DNA of 64,000 nucleotides. It comes from Heliocybe sulcata. Lineage: Eukaryota > Basidiomycota > Agaricomycetes > Gloeophyllales > Gloeophyllaceae. Position numbers and translations under genes: made by a program. This document shows positions 1 through 11,183 of this stretch, piece after piece. Location: assembly GCA_004369045.1 (NCBI GenBank), contig ML213508.1, forward strand, positions 1,381,572 to 1,445,571, in the 5' to 3' direction. Numbering within the stretch: the stretch's first letter is position 1; every line of letters begins with the position of its first letter. The notes under the pieces are model-generated. The model saw only the letters and a list, made by a program, of their open reading frames with translations, ran no database searches and was not told where the DNA came from.

Positions 1-33
1 ACGTGCGAGTCCAGAGGAAGGAGAAGAGAGAGC

Positions 34-175
34 TGTAGCTCATCGTCTTTCTCTCGCGAGGAAGCCCAGGCTGTTTGGATTCTTCGAGGAAAAACTGTAA
101 TTGTCTGCCTTTTCCGAGAGAAAACTGTAGCTGCTTGCCATCTTCGAGAGAAAGCAGCGAAGAAGGTGCAAAGGT
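34..175. repeat. imperfect short tandem repeat
   Basis: About four degenerate units of 30-40 bp recur here. Each has a core resembling TCTTCGAGAGAAA followed by a variant of CTGTAGCT or CTGTAATT. The cores lie near 50-62, 80-95, 110-125 and 146-158. No coding potential is visible across them. They lie about 270 bp beyond the end of the ferredoxin gene, in what looks like intergenic DNA. Function is unknown. Confidence 0.5.
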
Positions 176-442
176 CGGGTTAGGCATTTTGCTCGCTTAC
201 CTCGGGAGCTAGGATAGTGGACATCCTATAAGTGTGAGTTCCTTCATGGGCGTATTAAGATAGAGTATATAGGAGAGGCGGACCGACCAATGCTCGAACC
301 GCCCCCTAGACAGAGCGCCTGAGATGTCTATGGAAGTCAGGCTGAGAAAAGGTCATGTCGTATGCAGACACGCAGATGCAGAAGAGGAGGGATAGCATTG
401 ACGACGCAATGTATAAATAATGCATGCGAACTGGTCTAGGTG

Positions 443-1289
443 TTAATGATGTGTAGGCTTCTTCCCTGCAATGCCGTCTTACTTCGCATACGAGAACAAC
501 AGGCGACAGACTCACCGTCCACAAACATATTTCGTGTCGCGGCCGGGAGCTGCGCCACCATCCCGTCCAGCTCCCTCGTCAGCTTCACCTGGCACCCCAG
601 TCGGCTCGTGTCTGTCAGGCCAAAGGCCATGTCGAGCATGTCGTTCTCGTCGTCGGAGGGCTCGGGCAGGAGGTCGTAATGTTCTGGGGTGAGGATGACA
701 TGGCAGGTCGAGCAGGCGATCGAGCCTTCGCAGGCGCCTGGGGGGTGTTGTCAAGCGTGGAGTACTGGGGGTGGAAGGGGGAGGTGGAGGCAGGGGACAT
801 ACCCTCCAAGTCAATGTCGTGTTCGTGCGCTAGCGAGAGCAGATCATCGCCTTCGTTCCCTTCTATTGTTTTGAGTTCGTTCCCTTTCGCGTCTTTAAAG
901 TGCACCTTGATCCTACCATCGCCGTCAGACCAGCATCAGTCATCCACAGCGACAACTCACCCAGTCCCCGGCTTCGGCCTCGTAACATCTCCATGCCGCA
1001 CGGCTGTCACAGAAGTCAAGCAGCGTCAGAAGCTTGGATTCAAAATACTTCATCTCGGGTGGGTGAACCAGGTAAGCGCGGCCTCACCTGCCGTCGTGTG
1101 CATTGCTCGGGATTCCGGGGTAGTTCGCGCAGATGGAGACACAGGCACTCGTCGTCGCTGCTCGGTCCAGCACAGAGATGATACCCAGGGCGCGAGTTGT
1201 CGAGACTTGTGCGCTTGGATGCGGGAGGAGAGGCTCGTGCTGGTGGCGGCCAGAGACGTGAGAAGGGGTCGTGCGGCCATCGTGTACAT
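443..1289 (-). CDS. YAH1: mitochondrial adrenodoxin-type [2Fe-2S] ferredoxin
   Basis: Electron carrier of the mitochondrial matrix, needed in this family for iron-sulfur cluster assembly and heme A synthesis. The gene reads as five exons on the minus strand. The N-terminus (MAARPLLTS..., rich in Arg/Ser and ending near RAMHTTA) looks like a mitochondrial presequence. A short exon then gives [12 protein letters not shown], and the next gives [18 protein letters not shown]. The cluster ligands follow as [12 protein letters not shown] (C-x5-C-x2-C), with the fourth Cys in [11 protein letters not shown] and the family motif [15 protein letters not shown]. The last exon is tiny, ending KKPTHH-stop. 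All introns have GT-AG borders. The start at 1289 (MYTMAARP) was chosen because it opens the presequence; the ATG three codons later is equally possible. Assignment is firm; exact splice sites are read by eye. Confidence 0.88.
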
Positions 1290-3513
1290 TGAACAACAGC
1301 AGAAAGCGTAGCAGTTAGAGTTAGCAGCAATTCCGGCTCACTTGCACAGACGCCGAGGAATGTGTGGACTTTACAAATTCATCGGCATGCCGTACGCGGA
1401 GGCAGATCACGTGCATGACACACGCCCACGTGCTGTGGCCTAATCTTGTCGGTGTGGCCATCGATTTCCTCCAATTGAGCCTAAAGAGACTCGGTTCCAC
1501 TCTTCGCAACATCTCTGGACTACTGAGATTTTACGTCTGCCGTAGAGTACGACCTGAATGGGATCGGTAGTCCGACGAATCAAAGCGCATTGATCTACAT
1601 TCGTGCCACACAGCTGCTACAAGGGATTGGACCCTCTTCAAATGAGTGAGAGGCTAGTCTCCCAATTCTTAGTTTGAGCTGCTCCTCAGACCCATACGTA
1701 CTATAGTATATGGGCGCCCGACGGCAGTGTGGCATGCGCAATCCACGTGCGGGGCGGGACTGCCAGGATGCTAGCACAAAAGCCGTCTGTAGTCAGCGAC
1801 GAGGAGATCAATCTAACTTGCAGGACCATCTCCGAGTGTCCGAGGATCTAGACATTTGTCTAGCGCGATGCTGTCTGACGCCGACACCCCAAAACATGGC
1901 CGGCCTGCGCCATTCCTTCGACGTCATTCTGAAGACTCGGACAGTGGACTCACGAGAGAGGTTGCTGCTCGGCGATTGAACTTGAAACGCGAAGTACGAC
2001 GCCGAGCTGTCTGATCGCCAGGGTCGCGAGAGGGTAGTCACAGCGAAGCATGCGGTGCCAGAGCCAATGTGCATGGCTGAAGATCGTCAGTCCATCGAGA
2101 TACGCACCGTTGAGATGGAAGAGTCCGCGCGCCCTCACAATGCCGCAGGCAAGGAGGTGAGGCCACGGTGGTGCGGACCTGTGCTCGGCGACTCTGCATT
2201 ATTCACGCAGAAGAAGTAGATCTCGCGGTTGCATGTCCGTCAGAGTCAGCCAGTGAACTAGAGGTGCCGGGGTCCCTCCGTAAATCGAGTAGACGGCTGC
2301 GCTCGAGAACGCTGTAGCATGGTTGGTCAAGGAAGTGGACTTGTGCAGTGGAGGAGAGCAATATAATCCCTCAAGGACATGCCCGGCTGGACATGACTCA
2401 CCGACAAAAGGGGCACTTGCGGGCTAGGCTACGTCAGCCGCACATCGCCTGTTGCAGATTAACGAACATAAGCTGCAGGGAAACATGAAACAATCGCGTC
2501 AGACCCTTCTCAAGTATGTCCTTCTGGCGGGGGCATGATCAAAAGCCGTCCATACCAGCGGACCTCATCTCCGTGATCCGCTCAAAAATCCCGAGGAGTC
2601 ACTCCTGCAACAGGCCGCCAGGGCCAGAAGCTAAGGACTAAGTACCGCCGGCCCTGTCAATAAGAGTCGTCGAAGCCGATGGTAGGTCCTAGAGCGGGTG
2701 ATCGACGGATTATGTCTTCGAATGCTCGGCGTCGGTATGCTTCGAGAAGCACGGCGCGTACCCGCCATCGAGATGTAAAGGAAGCACTCCACGGCATCAG
2801 TAAGGACGGAGCGGGGAGGACAGCTCGCCCGCGGAGTCAAGGAATATATTGCTCCCTATACGAGCCCTCGATCAATTCAGTTGACGAGGACGATGTGACG
2901 GGCACTGTCTCTCAGAGCCTGTCCTCGGAGCGCTGGAGAGATCGAAGGGCAGCGGTCTCATTACGTCCAAGACGCGCAGGCGGTCCCGACAGTGTCTCGA
3001 GGTTCTTTGTATCTCGATCGGCCCTGGGCATTTGAATGGAACGGAACCAGGGAGATAGACTTGCGTTTTGGCCTTCTTCAGAGCCCAGACCGCGAGCGAT
3101 CTGGAAGATCAGTCTCCGGAGCTCTGGAGAGTGGTCACGTCCTTACGTCGTTCGCCTTTGACGATCGGCAGACCGCTCAGTCTTTACCAGGCTAACGCTT
3201 TGCCCTCGCCATGCTCGCCGTGAATATATCCAGGCCAGACAGCCTATGGACCCTCTGAGCGATCAGTCCTCGGAGCTAAGGGGAGTGAAACAGCATTACG
3301 TCCTCCGGTCGTGACGATCGTTACGCCGCTCAGTCTTGAGCCGTACCAGCACCAGCCCTATCGTTCTGGCAGTTCATGTATGTTCACTGTGATAAAGTAA
3401 GCCCAGATTCAAGGACCACAACCCGTTTCGGCTAATTCGGCACCTTCCCCACCTGCCCGCTAGTATGCACCCCAGTCAACCCCGGCATAACTCAGGACAA
3501 TCCTAAAGCCCAC
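1290..3513. other. gene-poor interval between ferredoxin and Nit2
   Basis: Only short open frames occur here and none resembles a known protein. The part at about 2895-3350 holds three decayed repeat units, listed separately. The first few hundred bases must hold the ferredoxin promoter. Confidence 0.5.
2895..3350. repeat. three decayed copies of a ~150-bp repeat
   Basis: Blocks near 2910-2995, 3085-3190 and 3235-3345 share an ordered set of words: GAGCGATC-AGTC, then TCCGGAGC or TCGGAGC, then GGAGAGTG, then ATTACGTCC or TTACGTCG, then GACGATCG followed by CCGCTCAGTCT. Substitutions and small indels separate the copies. No open frame spans the array. It could be a relic of a tandem duplication or of a small mobile element; which one cannot be told from sequence alone. 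Confidence 0.45.
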
Positions 3514-4968
3514 TTACATAACGGCCCTCGCCTCCCGACTCACATCCGGGTACACATCGAACCGCCGCTGGGTCGTCACAGGGATGCCCGTGCGGGCGGA
3601 GTGGAAGGTTGCGGGGTCTGGTGAAGGTCAATCGAGGAGCCTGAGAATCCGGGGAGGAGGGGCTCACCGATGTCGGCGTAAACTACTTCCTCGAGATGGC
3701 CCGCTTGGGTTAGGACGGTGCCCCTGCGATTCATTGATTCCTTAGAGCATAAACGATGAGAGAGGGAGGATACTTGCATTGGATCGACTACCATCGAGTG
3801 TCCGTACTAAGTATGATAAACCGCATGAAGTCAAGGCCATAATGGAGACTAGAAAAACGGGGTGCAGTCGCACTTACTGCTTGATACCCTTCAACGCTAT
3901 CCCGGGCGGGACTGCACATCGACATGAATGCCTGATTGTCCACCGCTCTGTTGGAATAAGGCACTCGTTAGGACAGGAGAACCGACTAGTGCACGACAAT
4001 ATACCTTGCACGATGTAGCGTCTCCCAATGTAGTGGGCCCGTGATCATATTGAAGGCAGCCGGGTATATTATGACTTGACAGCCTATGGGCGCAGAGAAT
4101 CAATACTTCACAGCTCTGAAGCGGACGACGAAACCGCTAACCGCTACGCGCAGCGATCATAGCGAGCTCGGGGAAGCGCACGTCGTAGCAAATGCCGAGA
4201 CCTATTCGCGCAAAGGGGGTATCAAACATGTTCATTGTGCTGCCGCCTGTTAGTGTTTCACTTTCCTGGAGATGAATGGGTGAGGACGCTGAAGACACAA
4301 AGATGGCACATAAAGTACAGTACTTTGAATGTGATCTTTCCTGGGATGTCTATATCGAATAGATGGATTTTGCGGTGGATAGTTACCAGCTCGCCTGAAC
4401 AGAGCGAGAACTCTTAAGAGGCAATTGAAGAGATAAAGCAAGCACCAAACCTTGCGGCGAGTACACAGTACAGGTATTATACAACTTCGAGCCGTCCGAC
4501 GCATCTCGCTCAGGTATGGAACCTACGAGTGATACCAACTTGTTCACAAACACCAAGCCCGAATGAAATCACCCACCTCCTATGAGCCAGATGCCTGTCT
4601 CCTTCGCAGCACCCGAAAGCATCTTTACTGTCTCGCTTTGACTTGTTTTTATATCATAAGGCTGACCGGACGTGAATCCGATCGTCTCAGCATAAAGTAG
4701 GAAGTGCATAACGCCGTAGGGGGAATTGAAGCATTCCTTCGCACGCATTTATGCTCGGTATACCTAGTAACTCGTAATGAGAATGTATTATGTTGCTTAC
4801 TGGTAGCACAATCAGGTCTGGTTTCCGCCCTCCCTCTCTCGATGCCGCCTTCAGAATCATCTCCCGTGCGTGGGGCAAGTTCTTGCTTTTGTCGGACGTC
4901 ACCTGGCCAAGCTGCACCAGCGCGATTGTGAAAGGCTTGAGTGAAGGTGGCTCAGTACTGGCGGCCAT
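3514..4968 (-). CDS. NIT2: omega-amidase / Nit2-type carbon-nitrogen hydrolase
   Basis: Member of the nitrilase superfamily. In this branch it hydrolyses alpha-ketoglutaramate or alpha-ketosuccinamate to the 2-oxo acid and ammonia, completing the glutamine/asparagine transaminase route. About nine exons are visible. The first gives [19 protein letters not shown] and ends LIVLP. The catalytic Glu lies in ECFNSPYG, the Lys in [15 protein letters not shown] and the nucleophilic Cys in [13 protein letters not shown]. Then come [27 protein letters not shown] and HSMVVDPM. The C-terminus has the family pattern [13 protein letters not shown]. The chosen ATG (MAASTEPPS) gives the usual ~300-residue cytosolic length. 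An upstream in-frame ATG at 5085 would add ~39 residues, perhaps an alternative organelle-targeted form. It is divergent from the HMG-CoA lyase gene. Confidence 0.87.
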
Positions 4969-5679
4969 TTTGCGGTGGCGAGTTGAGGGTAAGCAGGAGA
5001 GTAGTGGTGTGTACCCTGTCAGAATAAAGTCGATGCCGCCGGAAGAGAGGCGGGGAGATAAGATGATGATGCCAAATATCGTCAATGGGAGTCGAAAAGA
5101 AACTATTCATCCGAATGCCCGCCCTGATAGCCGTTTCAGTTAAAGATTTTTCACATCCATGCTGTAACGACAGGCAGGGCGAACACTGGATGGAGACAAC
5201 AGCGTGCTTGTCGAGGAGATTATAGTTGCATGGGTCCCGACAGACGCGAACGATCTAGGCCAGGATAAGCGGATACGACTCGAGTAGCGATAAAGAATTC
5301 TTCTCTGTAAGTGCATCTCGAACATAGCAAGCCACATTCCACTGTTTCCAGTGATGCTGGTTGGATGCTGGACGGTAATGTTTCAACACGCGGGAACGTA
5401 TCCGGCCAAAGGTATGTTATTCTCACGGTCAGTTATGTCTCAAGACACACTTCTCCTTTATCTTTTCTGTCTTTTCATTCTACACATGCATGTGCGGCTA
5501 TAATCCCTGCGTCTGATCTCGCTGCTATCTAGTCTTGGGGTGCAAATATACGCATATACGCATCTCGGGAGGCGTGAACTTCGTGGCCATTACGGATCCT
5601 GTCACTGTGATCACATGTTACGAATGCTTCAAATGATGTCTCCGCTGTCCTGATTCACGGTTCGACGCTCGTTCCGACT
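4969..5679. promoter_or_regulatory. shared divergent intergenic region (Nit2 / HMG-CoA lyase)
   Basis: The two start codons face away from each other across 711 bp, so both promoters must lie here. No specific factor site or clear TATA box was recognised. If the 5085 start of Nit2 is used, the region shortens to 594 bp. Confidence 0.4.
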
Positions 5680-7076
5680 ATGCTGGTACCTGTCTTAATC
5701 GCTCGAAAGCGTCTGGCGTCTGGCGTTGGTGCTCTGTATAGGCCACGGCATTCGTTTCACCTGCAGTCCTCTACCGACCGCAACATTGTCCGGATAGTCG
5801 AAGTCGGTCCACGAGATGGCTTACAGAACGAGAAGGGAATTGTTTCGACCGATGTGAAGGTTGAGCTGATCAACCGGCTCGGTAGGGCAGGGATGACCCT
5901 CATTGAGGCGGGGAGTTTCGTCAGTCCGAAGTGGGTACCCCAGGTAAGCAGCGCCCAGGTCCCGAAGGTGCCCGGCACTCTTTGCTGTTCGAATGAAGGA
6001 ACGCTGTCGAGACCGCATCCTCGAATAGCTGGCTGAGACGCGAGGGTCTGAGAGTGAGGCTGTATGGTGCTGACGCGCGTGTAATACGACAGATGGCAGG
6101 CACTGCAGAAGTCATAACTCGCATGGAGAAACTGCCTGGTGTACACTACCCAGTCCTCGTACCGAATATGAAGGGTCTCGACAACCTTCTTGAGCTTTTG
6201 GCCTCGACAACATCGCAGTCTGTCGATTCCTCGTCAACGCCGACGTCCACTATCCCACCTACAAACGAAATCGCCATCTTCACCGCTGCCACAGACGCTT
6301 TTTGTCTGGCAAACACGAATTGTACCATCGAAGAGTCCCTGAAACGCCTTGCCCCAGTTGTACAGAAGGCACGGGAGAAGGGACTGCGAGTGCGCGGGTA
6401 CGTGAGCGTAGTGATCACCTGTCCGTACAGCGGCAAGGTGGAGTACCGTAAGGTTAGAGACGTGGCGAAGGAGCTGTTAGCTATGGGCTGCTATGAGGTG
6501 AGCTTGGGCGATACTACGGGAGCTGGGAATCCGGCAACTGTGGGAGACATGCTGGATGTCGTTATTGGTGCGCTTCCAGTGGAGAGACTAGCTGTGAGAG
6601 ATTTTTCGCCGTCTTTCGTGCTCGCTCTCTGACCTGGCACTCGAAGGGTCATGTAAGCATGCAAGTCAATGTGTTCGGAACACTTGAGACGATCTCCTTC
6701 TGCAGTTCCACGATACATACGGGATGGGCGTTGCAAACGCCTTGAAAGCTCTTGACGCGGGTATTCGTACGCTGGACAGCTCCGTCGGTGGTCTCGGAGG
6801 CTGTCCCTACTCGCCAGGGTAAGCAGTGCTCTTCTTACTGACCCCATTCAGTCACCTCACGACGTACGAAGGGCAACTGGGAATGTCGCGACGGAGGACA
6901 TTCTCTACTCCGTTCAAGATAGTAAATACCGAACGGAGAAAAAGATCGACCTGGGGGAACTTGCAGACATCGGATGGTGGATAAGTGAGAAGCTGAACAG
7001 AGATAATGCGAGCCGGGTTGGACGAGCGTTCAGGGCCAGAAAGGAGCGGCAGAGGAAGGACGAGAAGGAGAATTAA
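5680..7076 (+). CDS. HMGCL: 3-hydroxy-3-methylglutaryl-CoA lyase
   Basis: Cleaves HMG-CoA to acetyl-CoA and acetoacetate, the last step of leucine catabolism, in mitochondria. Exons: 5680-5943, 6093-6593, 6647-6652, 6706-6818 and 6872-7076, which sum to 1089 nt (362 residues plus stop). The N-terminus is a likely presequence ([11 protein letters not shown]). Family motifs are [13 protein letters not shown] (catalytic Arg-Asp), [14 protein letters not shown], the [14 protein letters not shown] strand, [14 protein letters not shown] (metal-binding His pair) and [17 protein letters not shown], which carries the catalytic Cys of the signature. The first His of the HFH pair is encoded only if a 6-nt microexon at 6647-6652 is spliced in; see findings. 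The C-terminus ends with a basic run, and no peroxisomal CKL-type tail is seen. Confidence 0.92.
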
Positions 7077-7854
7077 CTCATATCGTCTTCTATGATGTAG
7101 CCACGTCTGGTGTAGTCGTTGAAGTGTGCGCTCCGGTTGACAAAATTCAGTCATTCTGACTTCAGATCTTGTCATATTCGTAAATATACGAAGGCAAACG
7201 AGCGCTATGTAGCTTTGTCTGTTGTTGGTCAAAGTGGGAAACTTATAAGACGTCGTGTCTAGATATTTAACATTTAACGGTGGCTAAACTTAGTAAATTT
7301 TGAGGACGCGGTTGTTCGGGAATTGGCGAATTCATGCTTTCCACCTGGATACTTTCGCCGCGGATGCTTTCTGCTCACCTACGTCTATAACGCTTTGCCA
7401 TATTGACTTCACCCCCTACGCTCGTCGCTGGGTGAAGGTGCCTACATAGAACAACCCCGAAAGCTATTCTTAGCTGAAGACAGACTATATATTCAACCTT
7501 CTTTACCTGCGATTCCTGGAGCTGGACTGACTTCCAGGAAGATTAATGCACCTGCTTTGGCATTGACAAGCTACCTTGCAGTCTTCGAACAATTCGGACT
7601 TTGTTGCATGAGCTTTGGGGGCGGTAGACATCTCACCAGAATTGCGATACGCCGCACTCCCGTTTGATGAACAGCATTGCGCAACAAGAAGGCAGAATTT
7701 GTTGCTCAGTTTGTCATCTCATTAAAGCCCAGTTTGACATTGTTCTAACTATAACCTGAGGATATCCCAATACTCTTGTCTGAACAAGGTTTCTCCGAAT
7801 CCTCTGACACATTTATACACTTGAAAGGAAAGGTATTCACGAGTTGGAAAGATC
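7077..7854. other. intergenic region before F-box gene
   Basis: AT-richer than its surroundings. It should contain the HMG-CoA lyase 3' end and the F-box promoter. No open frame of note was seen. Confidence 0.4.
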
Positions 7855-9678
7855 ATGAACATCACTCTGGAGGATGTACCGTCGGAGCTCCTGATACAAG
7901 TAGTCAGTCTGTTGCCGTTTCAAGATATCCTCAATACTCGAGCGGTAAGTCGTGCGATGTTCGGTTACAAGTCGGTAAAAGAAGCCTCTTATGATATTCT
8001 CTAGGTGTCGAGGCGTTTTGAGGTGCTGATTAGGACATCAGTGCGACTCCAATACATCGTCGAGCTGGGCGTAGCGGGGTATACTGATAATCCCCTGGAA
8101 CGATCGTTTACCGAAGAACGGCTTCGGATGCTCCTTGAACACCAAGCAGCGTGGAAGAGCCCTCAACTTCACGTCGCGAACACAATTCCGATACCAGGAC
8201 TTGGGGACTACCGAAAATACGATCGGGGTATCTATTTACGACTGGATGCGAACGCGATGCCTGGTTTCGATACCCTCGACGTGTTCGACCTCATGTCTCC
8301 CGACCTTCCGTCTTGGAGCATCCAAACCGATTTTGAATTTAGCAACGACTGCGAGGTTGACCCCGTCCAAGACCTAATCATTCTCTCGCACGTGAGCCCG
8401 GTACAGCAAGGGTACGGCAGTTCCCAAACATGAGATCGCAGATATCGATTGACTTTACGGCAGGTCCTCGTTTGACATCTCCGTCCTTTCTCTCAGGCAC
8501 GGCACCGTTCATCCGCGTGCTTCCTTCAGTCCTATTAGAGTGGGATTTCAGACCTGGGACATGCCTCTATGCACTTCTGTGCAACTGGCTGATGATATAG
8601 TCGCACTCTCCGTCTACACGCACAGGTTCGCGCACAAATTCGAGGTGGTGATTCTAGAATGGATGACAGGAGCCGTGAAGATGGTAAGTACCTAGACCAT
8701 GACACCTACATCCTGTTTTCGGAGAGCTGAGAGCCTTTGCAGAGATTGCCTCAACCTTCTGACAGAGTTCTTCGAGACTTTCATCTCGTATCTCCGCACT
8801 GGCTGCTTGTAACGTCCGTAACACGGTATCCCGGGCGACTTCCTGCCGTGGATGTGTATTCGCTAGATCGTGTGGCATCAACGGCAGAAGATGGCTCTAC
8901 GCCTGTCCCTACTCACATTGCGACATATGAACTTCCATCTCCTCGCCCAGAGCACGTAGCAAGGATCCGCATCAATGGGAATAGATCTTGGAATTATCAT
9001 GAATCGTCGTCGCACCAGGGTGTTCTTGGGTGTCCTTTCGGCATTTCGAAGCTACGCTCTGTTGTTCATGTGACTCTGCGAGTCGTGGAGATTTCATCGA
9101 ACCTGGACGTTCCGGATGGGCGCAGGCAGCATGTCTTCGATATTTTCACGCCTCTGTCCACTTTCCTCGGCGACACTATGACCCTGAAAGAAGGGAACTC
9201 CGCCGAGCCTCTATTTGTGCCTTGGAATGCGTGGGGTCCGAGGTCGACCCGCTGGTTCCGAGATTTGGCGGCAATCCATACGGCAAGCACCAATGGGTGC
9301 CGAGTCATCTGGCCTGACCGGGTTTGGGATTTTAATCGTGTCGACAATGCTAGGGATCTCAGTCGTGGGGAGGCTGTGTTGCTCAGTGAGGATACGCAAC
9401 TGTCCCGCATTCATAAAGACCCAACTATACTCGAAGCGGGAAATGTCTTTCTGGAGGATGTCGTGTCCTGCCTGCCGTATCGTGAGACGTTGATTCAACC
9501 TCCGTCAAACCTGCAAGGGATATGGACTACAGACAGGTTGATTGGCTGGAACGTGAGTATCAGCATCTTATTCCTCTGAAATGCTGCTGACCATGGAACT
9601 TCTCAGATCACGGAAGAGGGCATCGATGTTCACTTCCTTGAGGGAGTTACTTTACCTCCGCTCTGCGAGTCAACGTGA
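7855..9678 (+). CDS. F-box protein
   Basis: Probable substrate-recognition subunit of an SCF ubiquitin ligase. Exons 7855-7944, 8005-8411, 8464-8683, 8743-9552 and 9607-9678 sum to 1599 nt (532 residues). The first ~45 residues form the F-box: LEDVPSELLIQVVSLLPFQD, then ILNTRAVSRRFEVLI across the first intron, which would bind Skp1. The rest is beta-rich (for example HWLLVTSVTRYPGRLPAVDV and VVHVTLRVVEISS), as in many basidiomycete F-box proteins, but no WD40 or LRR repeat can be counted. The second intron was placed at GG|GTACGG because the earlier GTGAGC at 8392 would put exon 3 out of frame. The target is unknown. Confidence 0.78.
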
Positions 9679-11183
9679 GCCTGCGAGCAAGGTGAGAGCC
9701 GTATACGTTAATAGTGGCCACGATTGTTTCAAGACGTAAGTATTGGTAGCAGCTGGCATATCTCCTTCTGACTTTTGGCGTCTAAAGCATGTGGCAATCA
9801 CGTACTCATCCGTGTTGAGACTTCGCCTAGAAGACACTACCTGCTATACGAGATTGTCGTCAAAGGCAAAAGCTTCTCATCATCTGTCGTAATACCGTCC
9901 TCAGTACACCCCGAATTCCCTGATTGATATCACGATGCAGCAATACTGGCACAAACCTGCCCGCTATAGTCTTATCTCACGGCGTCCCAGACGAGTCCCC
10001 GTGCTGTGCGACCGTTCCATGTCGGAATTCGGCATCACGAAGACGGCGTCGTCTATGGCATTACGTTTAGGTAGTTCGACAACGCCTATCGGCAATTTCA
10101 TGAGCAGCCACCGGCATGCAGCGCTCTGCTAGGGAAGGTCGAGGTAGGGCATAACGTTGGTTACTCGGGGGTGACCAATTTACATTCAAATCAGATGCAA
10201 CACTCTTCCACTGGTCGGCGGAGGTCCGCCTTGCGAACAACATGGAGTGTCCCAATCACGAGTAAGTGTGCCCAGTCTCGGACTCGTCATCCTCTGCTGG
10301 CTGAGTATATTATTCTTGAGACGCTCGCCCGATGGGCACTTGTCTCCATGAGACGTTCTCCCTGTCGAGCCGGCCAGCAGCCCACAGCTAATAATGCTAT
10401 TTTCAGTGGTGCACTTCAGGGTGCCCATATTGTCACCGTGGCGTCTGCGCTGACGACAGCTCAGTCCCTTCACTTCTGTGATTCTGGCACCCGCGCCGAT
10501 GGGAAACTCGATCGCATGCCGGAGATGGGTCGTTCTTCTAGAAGGACTTACCTACCCTCTAAACGCTAATGGTTGCCCATTTTATTGGTCTCCCGAGCTT
10601 GACAATGCGCCGTTCCTTGCTTGCTACTCTGGAATGAGATGAAGTATTAGGCTGGCCGGCAACTACCGATCGTTGAGAATTCGACTACGTTCGGGTCTGG
10701 AAAGACTAGCTACGCAATTTGTTCGCATCAGACAATACCCTGGAGAGTCATCATTCCTGTAAATCAGAATTCAAACTTGCGAGAGACGACGTCCGCGGAC
10801 CGTGCTACCGTGACTTGTGGGTCCTCCGTGATGCATGATTATCGTGTTGTTTAACCGGGTGGACAAGTTGGGATAACATACGTACAGTCCCGCGTCGCTC
10901 AACCGCCCGGGCGGATTTCGGTACCACAGCTATCATATACATATCCAGGATCTCGGAGTTTCATCCAAAGTTCGGACTCGCGTAGGCGCCGTGCAAGCCT
11001 TACCGACCAGCGAGACGCCACCGTGGTCTGATAGCTGCCCGGTCACGAGGAACAGACCAACAGATGATCAATCGCTTTTCTCCATATACAAGTACACCCC
11101 CCACACCGGCCCGAGGCAGAGAACTGAACCTTACGCGCTACATGGCCATCACGAACCCGTATCACTCGCATCTAATCCATCCA
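9679..11183. other. gene-poor interval
   Basis: About 1.5 kb with only short open frames on both strands (the longest ~130 codons, near 10171-10569), none with recognisable motifs. It separates the convergent ends of the F-box gene (+) and desaturase 1 (-). It is longer than needed for two 3' ends, so it may hold gene relics, but nothing specific can be named. Confidence 0.4.

Noticed and set aside
9935-10569. Open frames in the 9.7-11.2 kb gap as a small gene
   Set aside because: Frames are short, in different phases, and lack motifs or consistent splice sites.
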